18,272 bases of DNA from JBCBSS01 sp039819065. GTDB taxonomy: Bacteria > Bacteroidota > Bacteroidia > Cytophagales > Cyclobacteriaceae. Below, piece after piece: positions 12,889-18,272 of the stretch (position 1 is its first letter; the number at the start of each line of letters is the position of its first letter). Made by a program: the position numbers and the translations under genes. A model generated the notes under the pieces. That model ran no database searches. It was not told where the DNA came from and was given only the letters and a program-made list of their open reading frames with translations. The stretch spans positions 1 to 18,272 of the forward strand of contig JBCBSS010000155.1 of the NCBI GenBank assembly GCA_039819065.1, read 5' to 3'.

Positions 12889-13902
12889 ATGGCAATAAAA
12901 CAAGTACCAGTTAAAAAGGCACCATCAAAAAAGATAGACCCAGAGAGGCAGGCAAAACTCAGAAAGAAGTACATAGTATATGGCATTGGCGCTGGAGCGG
13001 TATTGGGCGGGGGCTACCTGCTTTTTAATTACCTGCAAGACCGCAAGCTGATGGACAGGGGGCAATCGCTTACAGTGAACAATATTATTCCTTCACTTCC
13101 GACTCCTTCCCGGACTCCAGTACGCACTTCCAGTGGTTTCCCTTTGAAGAAAGGTTCTCGTGGAAGTTTGGTCGTGCAGCTACAAAATGGATTGCTGCGG
13201 TTGGGCGGCCAGGCAGCTTCAAATATCAGAAGCACAAGTATTCGTCCTGATGGTACACCCGATGGGGTATTTGGATCAGGTACAGAAAGAGCGCTCCGTG
13301 CCGGAGGGTTTCATACCACCGTATCGCAAAGCTTGTTTGCTCAAATTACAGGAGGTGGTTCTGCTCCAGCAAATGCAAACAGCAAAACCATAGCTGAGGA
13401 GCTAATCAAAGGAGCAAACAGCAAAAACCTGTTTGCAGTCCTAAACGCTCTGAAGCAAATGAAAGACACAAGCGATTATCTCGCTGTGAGAAGTCATTTT
13501 AATAATGCTCGAGTTGGAAGAGTTAAAGTGACTACACCAGTCAATGCCTTGCTGAGTGTGGCTTTCAAAAGTAACGAGCCAGCGAAGGTGAAAATACGAG
13601 CTGAATTCCGAAGGATGGGCTTGAAGCAAAACTCCCAAGGTGTCTGGACACTATCCGGATTAGGTGAATTTGAATCGCAGGAAGAGTTTCAAAATTATCT
13701 TCAGGATAGTCGGGCATTCGACCTGGTGATTACTGAAATGCCCACGCTGCTGAAGAATAGTGATGGGAATTACATACTGCCCGCGCTCGAGCCTAATACA
13801 GTAATAGGCTACCTGACCAATAATCGTCAGGGCGTATCCCAAATTTTAACTGAGAATGGAGTGACCGTTTATGCTCCTACTCAAAACTTAAAACTCATCT
13901 AA
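12889..13902 (+). CDS. Membrane-anchored peptidoglycan-binding protein
   Basis: A 337-residue protein. A basic N-terminus precedes a membrane segment at about 29-46 (IVYGIGAGAVLGGGYLLF), then a Pro/Thr linker. A PG_binding_1-type domain follows at about 84-152: FPLKKGSRGSLVVQLQN, then PDGVFGSGTERAL, the DGxFGxxTxxA core of that family. Residues 168-227 form a helical module that looks like a degenerate annexin-like repeat, and 240-260 carry GLK...GVWTLSGLG. The domain binds murein, so the protein likely anchors the particle or lysis enzymes to the cell wall during entry or release. It has no hydrolase residues of its own. It lies between the annexin-like gene and the lysis-type genes. Confidence 0.8.
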   Translation: MAIKQVPVKKAPSKKIDPERQAKLRKKYIVYGIGAGAVLGGGYLLFNYLQDRKLMDRGQSLTVNNIIPSLPTPSRTPVRTSSGFPLKKGSRGSLVVQLQNGLLRLGGQAASNIRSTSIRPDGTPDGVFGSGTERALRAGGFHTTVSQSLFAQITGGGSAPANANSKTIAEELIKGANSKNLFAVLNALKQMKDTSDYLAVRSHFNNARVGRVKVTTPVNALLSVAFKSNEPAKVKIRAEFRRMGLKQNSQGVWTLSGLGEFESQEEFQNYLQDSRAFDLVITEMPTLLKNSDGNYILPALEPNTVIGYLTNNRQGVSQILTENGVTVYAPTQNLKLI

Positions 13903-13904
13903 TT

Positions 13905-14264
13905 ATGGAAAGATTAAAGCGATTATGGAATTACATTAAGGTATGGAGAGAACTGTTCTCCATAGCCGTAGGACTCTTATTGTGGAGTTACAGTCCGATA
14001 TTACTCAGGCGTATGGATCCAACAGCCGCCACCTATGATGCCGGAGTGTTTCAGGTTTACCTGTTTGCCATCATAGGGCTTTTCATCCTACATGGTATAG
14101 TGAGGATCCTGATGAAACTGATCTGGCCAACTCCTGAAGACTATCTCGATAATCAATTTGCTCAAGACTTTAAACGAATCGAACCATGGCAAAAGCTAAA
14201 ACTCTCTACCTTCATATTCTTTGCTTTTTTATTTGCTGTAGTGCTGCTGGCCAGAACCCTATAG
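13905..14264 (+). CDS. Three-helix small membrane protein, holin-like
   Basis: A 119-residue protein with three hydrophobic segments at about residues 16-34, 49-73 and 98-117, and a basic N-terminus (MERLKRLWNYIKVWR). Size, topology and the secreted wall hydrolase right after it fit a holin, which makes membrane holes so that endolysin works on schedule. Holins share little sequence, so this rests on layout. Its last 79 nt also encode the start and signal peptide of the next gene in another frame. Confidence 0.6.
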   Translation: MERLKRLWNYIKVWRELFSIAVGLLLWSYSPILLRRMDPTAATYDAGVFQVYLFAIIGLFILHGIVRILMKLIWPTPEDYLDNQFAQDFKRIEPWQKLKLSTFIFFAFLFAVVLLARTL

Positions 14265-14755
14265 GGTCTTTTGACAAGAGCTTAAGTACCACTGAGCAAA
14301 AAAGGGAGCTGCTACAAACAATCTACCAAAGCCAGGTTGGAGTAAAGGAGCAAGGCGGAGCTAATCGGGGTGCTCAAGTTGAGCAGTATCTGGCTGCTGT
14401 AAACTTTGATCCCGGTTATGCCTGGTGTGCTGCTTTTGTGAGCTGGTGTTACCAGCAAGTACCAGTTGATCACCCTCGGAGTGCCTGGGTGCCAAGCTAT
14501 GCTATTGAGCAAAATCTCATCTATAAGCGAGGGGAATTTATTAAGAAGCTTCCTCAGTCCGGAGATGTATTTTTAATCTGGTTCGACCGATTAAAACGAC
14601 CGGCTCATATTGGTTTTGTTGAGAAATGGCAAGCCAAGTGGGTCACTACGGTAGAAGGCAATACGAACGATGATGGTTCTCGGGAAGGAGATGGTGTATA
14701 TCGGAAAAGAAGGCTACAAAGACAGGTTTGGGCAGTAGCCAATTTTATAGAATGA
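14186..14755 (+). CDS. Secreted CHAP-domain peptidoglycan hydrolase (endolysin-like)
   Basis: A 189-residue protein. A signal peptide (residues 1-22, LYLHILCFFICCSAAG, likely cut before Gln23) leads to a CHAP domain. Catalytic Cys81 lies in AWCAAFVSWCY, His141 in PAHIGFV, and Glu157/Asn159 in TTVEGNT, the standard Cys-His-Glu/Asn order. CHAP enzymes cut amide bonds in peptidoglycan. Export would place it in the periplasm without strict need for a holin. The ATG lies 79 nt inside the preceding gene. No later start keeps the signal peptide, so the overlap seems real. It is probably the lysis or entry enzyme of the element. Confidence 0.88.
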   Translation: MAKAKTLYLHILCFFICCSAAGQNPIGSFDKSLSTTEQKRELLQTIYQSQVGVKEQGGANRGAQVEQYLAAVNFDPGYAWCAAFVSWCYQQVPVDHPRSAWVPSYAIEQNLIYKRGEFIKKLPQSGDVFLIWFDRLKRPAHIGFVEKWQAKWVTTVEGNTNDDGSREGDGVYRKRRLQRQVWAVANFIE

Positions 14756-14761
14756 TGGCTA

Positions 14762-15445
14762 ATGTTGAGCAAGACCAGGCAAATATTACGAAGTAAAAAC
14801 TATCGGTTATTCGAGCGACCTTATGAATTAAACATTGTGGCTTATCGCAGCAAGTTTGTTCGTAGTAATCGCTTTGATGACGAGATACATATCTTTTATA
14901 AGAATGGTCAGGGTCAATGGGTATACCATGTCTTTCCTGCGACTACAGATCCGGGACAGTATTGGTTGGATAATCCAATGCATCCACAGGGAACGGCATT
15001 TCTGAAAAAAGGGCAGTATGTGGACGGATATGCTTTAGGTCTTCATCGTGGCATTTATGAAGCATTGGTACAGGTAAAAGATGTTACGGTCATCCGAAAT
15101 TATAACCGGGGAGGTATTTTCAACTGGTTTGAAAGTGGACAGCCAGATACAGGAAGATTCGGTATTAACATCCACAGAGCTAATGAATCCGGAGTAGTCA
15201 AGACTATTGACCACTTCTCTGCAGGCTGCCTGGTCTTTGCGAATGCTGTAGACTATTTCTTCTTTATGGATCTGGTTAGGCTCCATCGAGACAAATACGG
15301 TAACCGATTCACCTTAACCTTGATCGACTTTCGGGATGAGCGTAGAAGAAACCTTAGCCTGGCTGCCTGGACTTCTGTTGTTGCCTCATCAGTAGCAGCC
15401 ATTGCCAACTCAGTAATTAACCGTCAACGCTATGAAGTTATCTAA
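14762..15445 (+). CDS. L,D-transpeptidase (YkuD)-like protein with variant active-site motif
   Basis: A 227-residue protein. The segment INIHRAN, then 14 residues from His138 to Ser153, then SAGC (153-156) has the spacing of the YkuD signature H-x14-17-[S/T]HGC, but the His of the second block is Ala. Preceding strands (WVYHVFPATTDPG, GLHRGIYEALVQ) suit the fold. A hydrophobic stretch near 200-220 could be a C-terminal anchor. YkuD enzymes make or edit 3-3 peptide crosslinks. I have an impression of similar sequences on Bacteroidota phages but cannot confirm it. A wall-remodelling or lysis role fits the CHAP and peptidoglycan-binding neighbours. It starts 6 nt after the CHAP stop. Confidence 0.75.
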   Translation: MLSKTRQILRSKNYRLFERPYELNIVAYRSKFVRSNRFDDEIHIFYKNGQGQWVYHVFPATTDPGQYWLDNPMHPQGTAFLKKGQYVDGYALGLHRGIYEALVQVKDVTVIRNYNRGGIFNWFESGQPDTGRFGINIHRANESGVVKTIDHFSAGCLVFANAVDYFFFMDLVRLHRDKYGNRFTLTLIDFRDERRRNLSLAAWTSVVASSVAAIANSVINRQRYEVI

Positions 15446-15659
15446 GAATACAAAGAAAGCAGGACTGGCATTGATCGGGAGTATGACTGGATTTCTGCTG
15501 GCAAAGCAGATGAAGATCGAGGATTACTACCCTTATATTCTCTTAGGTGGTTTTGTTGGGAATACACTAGGCGAAGAACTAATCCCTGAAGAATGTAAAC
15601 CGGCTAATACACTTGGGTACATCGACAGATCCGGACATCTTAAACTCATTCACCTATGA
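15432..15659 (+). CDS. Small membrane protein of unknown function
   Basis: A 75-residue protein with one or two hydrophobic segments (AGLALIGSMTGFLLA and YYPYILLGGFVGNTLG). The two could form a hairpin. It overlaps the L,D-transpeptidase-like gene by 14 nt and the next by 4, so it is translated as part of the operon. It may be a second lysis or particle membrane component, which is inference from the neighbours. No family is recognised. Confidence 0.6.
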   Translation: MKLSKNTKKAGLALIGSMTGFLLAKQMKIEDYYPYILLGGFVGNTLGEELIPEECKPANTLGYIDRSGHLKLIHL

Positions 15660-15838
15660 AAAAACAAAGTCAAAAAGTACGATTTCAAAAGTTTGTCAAA
15701 GACCTGGAGCGTATCTCTACTAAACATGGAATAGCGATTCAATCTGTAGGTGGGGTGTACATTTTTGATGAGCCTACCACAATAACTTATGACAAGGATC
15801 ACACCTCTGGAGATCTTCTACCAAGCTGGGACGAGTAA
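15656..15838 (+). CDS. Very small protein of unknown function
   Basis: A 60-residue protein. A basic helix (KVRFQKFVKDLERISTKHG) leads to strands IAIQSVGGVYIFD and TITYDKDHTSGDL, ending in a polar SWDE. It overlaps the previous stop with ATGA, which supports translation. The helix plus GGVYI pattern is one I associate with small phage proteins, but I cannot name a family. Confidence 0.55.
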   Translation: MKKQSQKVRFQKFVKDLERISTKHGIAIQSVGGVYIFDEPTTITYDKDHTSGDLLPSWDE

Positions 15839-15855
15839 CACTGAAAAACAGAATT

Positions 15856-16260
15856 ATGAAACTGAACCTCAACAAACTTTATGTGGTCTACAAGCCAACT
15901 AAGTATTCAGAAAAAGTGGATGTCTTCGATGGCCGTCCGGATACGTTGGCAGGCTTGTTTCGCCAGGTGCTTGGAGGACTCAAAGAGTCCCAGGTTCATG
16001 CTATTTATACAACTGCTGCAGAAGCTGATAAAGAGGCAAACGAGTTATTGAGCAAGAGAAGCAAGTCTCACAAAAAGTCTAAGCCGATCAAACGAGGAGA
16101 AGGCTATGCCATTTTTACCAAGGATGTTCCGGCTAAGGATCGCTACAACGTACAATCCAAACCGAAAGTCTACGCCACTCGAAAAGAGGTGGAAGAAGCC
16201 CTGGCAGCAGCCCTGAAGCAAGGTTGGAAGAAGTCTGAACTCAAAATCCTAAAATACTGA
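15856..16260 (+). CDS. Basic alpha/beta protein of unknown function
   Basis: A 134-residue protein. The N-terminal strand KLYVVYKPTKYSEKVDVFDG is followed by a helix with AAEADKEANELLSKRSKS and then a Lys-rich loop. A second strand YAIFTKDVPAKDRYNV and helix EEALAAALKQGWKKSEL follow. The two halves share a strand then helix plan, so an internal duplication is possible. The product is strongly basic overall, so nucleic-acid binding is possible. It ends one base into the next ATG. Confidence 0.55.
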   Translation: MKLNLNKLYVVYKPTKYSEKVDVFDGRPDTLAGLFRQVLGGLKESQVHAIYTTAAEADKEANELLSKRSKSHKKSKPIKRGEGYAIFTKDVPAKDRYNVQSKPKVYATRKEVEEALAAALKQGWKKSELKILKY

Positions 16261-16511
16261 TGGAAGATCGCGCCTTTAATATCCCATCTACTAAGTTGAT
16301 GCCAGTTACTCTCCAGGATGAAGAGTTGCCCAAGGTCAAGGCCTACTACAAGTACGAACTGGCAGCTATGTACAACATCTGCACGAAAACCTTCTCAGCC
16401 TGGATCCACATGTACCTGGACGACCTCAAACAATTCGGCTACACCAAGCATACCAAACTACTCCGTCCGGAGATTGTCAGATTTTTGTTTGAAAGGTTGG
16501 GGGAGCCGTGA
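16260..16511 (+). CDS. Small helix-turn-helix protein at the end of the operon
   Basis: An 83-residue protein. KAYYKYELAAMYNICTKTFS is a helix-turn-helix start followed by a second helix, and the end RPEIVRFLFERLGEP matches the plan of the divergent regulator at 5254-5421. It is the last gene of the plus-strand operon and shares one base with the gene before it. It could act late in the element's cycle or counteract the other regulator. The specific role is unknown. Confidence 0.7.
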   Translation: MEDRAFNIPSTKLMPVTLQDEELPKVKAYYKYELAAMYNICTKTFSAWIHMYLDDLKQFGYTKHTKLLRPEIVRFLFERLGEP

Positions 16512-16518
16512 GCACGCT

Positions 16519-17016
16519 CTAGTCTACCTCACCTTGATGAAAATATCTGCATAGTTTTGAATGCCCTAAATTCTCATTTCTATTGTTCGGAATATTATAT
16601 AGATCTAAAATTAGTTGCTCCAGGTACTTGGCTATACGATTTGATACTTCGAAATAGGTAAAATACACTAACATCTCCTCAGAGAAGTCCTTACGCTTGA
16701 AATGAGTATTTATCCTTTGTCTTATATGACCTTTACCAACATAAAGGCATTTCATGTGAAATAGGTTGTGTTGTGGGCAATATCCATTTTTATGCCATAA
16801 GAAATATATTCCAGATCCTGAAATTCCCCAATCACCTAAAAATGAGTCATCGCATATTTCTTTATCTGAAAACCATCCAATATTAGAATGGAATAGTTGT
16901 CTATCTGAGAGCTCAAGGCAAATCTCCGTATTCAGTATTCTGATAAATTCTGAGGGCCTATCGGTGCATGAACAATCACAAATGTCTTCAAAACAGTCTT
17001 TCAACATATCAATCAT
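16519..17016 (-). CDS. GIY-YIG nuclease-domain protein
   Basis: A 165-residue protein. The GIY-YIG core is readable in the second half: GIY at residues 69-71, YVG at 92-94, basic residues after it (GHIRQRI, Arg99/Arg101), the metal-ligand Glu133 in YLEQLILD, and an Asn-rich loop NNRNEN. These enzymes cut DNA using one metal ion and occur in homing endonucleases, repair and defence. The N-terminal ~60 residues are Cys/Asp-rich and unrecognised. It converges on the phage-like operon with only 7 nt between stops, is more A/T-rich than its neighbours, and is divergent from the DUF4365 gene. It is probably a separately acquired gene. A defence role is a guess. Confidence 0.75.
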   Translation of the reverse strand: MIDMLKDCFEDICDCSCTDRPSEFIRILNTEICLELSDRQLFHSNIGWFSDKEICDDSFLGDWGISGSGIYFLWHKNGYCPQHNLFHMKCLYVGKGHIRQRINTHFKRKDFSEEMLVYFTYFEVSNRIAKYLEQLILDLYNIPNNRNENLGHSKLCRYFHQGEVD

Positions 17017-17131
17017 AGTTTTGGAAGGCTAGAATACTTAAGAATATTTTTAATTTAAAAGATAATGGTTGTATCTCATTGATCTTCATACAATATATCA
17101 GGGTAGAATATGAAAATATCTATTTTCGTGG

Positions 17132-18272
17132 ATGGCGCAATTACCTCAAAGAACTAGCAATCATATTCTGGAGACCAAATCAAAAAAGCACTTTGATAGG
17201 CATGTTCCGGATGAATGGGTTGTCAATGAATTCAAATCAGATTACGGAACAGACCTTAATGTTGAAGTTGCTGAAAACAATGATGTGACTGGGTTGAGCT
17301 TTTCTGTTCAGCTTAAAAGTAAAGAGACCGAAAAGGATACAGGATTTGTAAATGTTGATGGTATAAAACGTAGTACAATTAATCGCTGGCTAAAAAGACT
17401 AGAGCCAACAATGATTACTTGTTACGTGGCGGATAAGGAAGAATCTTTTTGGATTTGGTTTGATGGAAACACCGTTGATATTTCGGCTAAGAATCAAAAG
17501 TTCCGAATTAAGATCCCAATAAAAAACAGGTTATCCTTAATTGATTGGAACGATATGGTCAGCAATCTGAAGAGCATCAACAGTCGTAAACATTTGCTTT
17601 TCGAGATGCCGAAACTGGATTTTAGCACTCTGACAGATGCTGAAAATATTGCATGGTCATTTTATCTGTCGCGCAATTATAAGAAAGCCCAATTTTTTTT
17701 CACGGAGCTACTTGAAGATAACAGCACTCCCGAATTATGGAATGCTTTAGCAACATGTCAGTACCAACTGTACCATTATCCAGATGCATTAGAAAGCGTT
17801 AATAAAGCCCTGCATCTAAGTCCAGATGATATTTCGATTTTGGGTAATAAAGCGTGTATACTCACTGAGTTTGGAATTTATAAAAACGACAAATTAAGAG
17901 GCTTAGAAGGGAAAAAGATTTTTGAAAAGATAGCTCTTCTTGAAGATGACTATGATATTCACTTTAATTATGCGAATGCCCTAACATTCCTGGAAGAATT
18001 TGAACAGGCTGAAACCCAGTATAAAAAAGCCCTAAGCAAGAATTCTAACTATGCCGAGGTTTGGAAGAATTTAGGAAGCCTATACCATAAGATGGGCGAT
18101 TACGAAAAGGAGTTTGAATGCTACGATAGGGCGATTGAAATTGATCCGGAAAAGGCTGAGGCTCTGATGAGCAAGGGAACAACATTATTTAAGATTTATG
18201 GCAACCCGAAAGAAGCTCTAAAACTTATGCTAAAGTCGTTTGAGGTAAGCAATGATTTTAACAAAGCTTTTA
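17132..18272 (+). CDS. DUF4365 nuclease-like domain fused to TPR repeats (runs off the window)
   Basis: Open from ATG 17132 to the window edge, at least 380 residues, with no stop. Residues ~10-110 resemble DUF4365: a His-rich start, DYGTDLNVEV (Asp41, Glu45) and SVQLKSK (Gln60, Lys62), the D...Q-x-K pattern of PD-(D/E)XK-type nucleases, then WIWFDG. From about residue 172 TPR helices repeat (ALESVNKALHLSPDD, ECYDRAIEIDPEKAEAL are typical units). Such fusions are found among candidate anti-phage proteins, with TPRs sensing or scaffolding. Another overlapping frame starting at 17079 is shorter and matches nothing. The 115-nt gap 17017-17131 holds divergent promoters that I cannot define further. 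Confidence 0.8.
   Translation, partial: MAQLPQRTSNHILETKSKKHFDRHVPDEWVVNEFKSDYGTDLNVEVAENNDVTGLSFSVQLKSKETEKDTGFVNVDGIKRSTINRWLKRLEPTMITCYVADKEESFWIWFDGNTVDISAKNQKFRIKIPIKNRLSLIDWNDMVSNLKSINSRKHLLFEMPKLDFSTLTDAENIAWSFYLSRNYKKAQFFFTELLEDNSTPELWNALATCQYQLYHYPDALESVNKALHLSPDDISILGNKACILTEFGIYKNDKLRGLEGKKIFEKIALLEDDYDIHFNYANALTFLEEFEQAETQYKKALSKNSNYAEVWKNLGSLYHKMGDYEKEFECYDRAIEIDPEKAEALMSKGTTLFKIYGNPKEALKLMLKSFEVSNDFNKAF

Larger units (their letters stand above)
326..16511 (+). mobile_element. Putative integrated tailless phage-like element (limits uncertain)
   Basis: Nearly all genes are on one strand and overlap or abut. An early/control block, a cargo Fic gene, a structural block with many membrane-anchored proteins and a lysis-type set follow in phage order. 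Missing from the readable genes are integrase, terminase, portal, tail, tape measure and any GxxxxGK[ST] ATPase. I find no flanking direct repeat. Limits given are the first and last plausible element genes, not attachment sites. Genes for integration or packaging could lie outside the window or be supplied by the host (for example XerCD) or a helper. Confidence 0.5.

Noticed and set aside
5635..16511. Contractile injection system or tailed prophage
   Set aside because: No sheath, tube, baseplate, spike, tape-measure, AAA+ or terminase-like protein is visible among the products.
17079..17288. Plus-strand frame of 69 codons at the right side
   Set aside because: The frame starting at 17132 stays open for over 1.1 kb and shows DUF4365 and TPR patterns. 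The shorter one is a shadow.

Overview
The window comes from a member of the Bacteroidota, probably a marine or environmental Cytophagales/Flavobacteriia-type bacterium. The signs are A/T-rich leaders instead of Shine-Dalgarno sequences, promoter-like TTTG/TAnnTTTG elements, several small helix-turn-helix proteins of a style common in this phylum, and moderate GC content. No marker gene fixes the genus. Layout: a tRNA-Arg(CCU) gene lies on the minus strand at the left edge. A plus-strand early or control block (about 407-3307) follows. It holds two small DNA-binding proteins, a short helical protein, a 405-residue winged-helix protein that could be a replication initiator, a small unknown protein, and a four-helix membrane protein ending in a perfect C2H2 zinc finger. 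A Fic-domain protein with an AbiEi-like N-terminus (3410-4942) is preceded by three spaced direct repeats. It is followed by an excisionase-like helix-turn-helix gene and a small helix-turn-helix gene on the minus strand. From 5635 to 16511 runs a tightly packed, co-directional block of 20 genes. It starts with membrane-anchored proteins: a LEA14-like protein, a transglutaminase-fold protein, a large protein with cationic repeats and an acidic membrane protein. Five soluble, strand-rich proteins follow (9178-11417), which I take as capsid candidates. Next come a coiled-coil protein, a tiny protein, a membrane-anchored annexin-like repeat protein and a peptidoglycan-binding protein. After these is a lysis-like set: a three-helix membrane protein, a secreted CHAP hydrolase, an L,D-transpeptidase-like protein and a small membrane protein. 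Three further small genes close the block. To its right lie a convergent GIY-YIG nuclease-like gene and an incomplete DUF4365-TPR gene. My reading is that about 326-16511 is a prophage, or phage-derived element, of an unusual tailless and probably membrane-containing type. It has compact viral gene packing, wall-degrading enzymes, many single-pass membrane proteins and small strand-rich coat candidates. I see no terminase, portal, tail, tape-measure or integrase gene and no Walker-A packaging ATPase. A virion function is inference. A domesticated particle, or a satellite using host or helper functions, remains possible. The strongest individual signals are the annexin-like repeat with an intact GxGT-38-D/E spacing, the zinc finger on a bacterial membrane protein, recurring G-[IL]-G junctions in the structural proteins that look like possible maturation sites, and the CHAP signal peptide encoded inside the last membrane segment of the gene before it.
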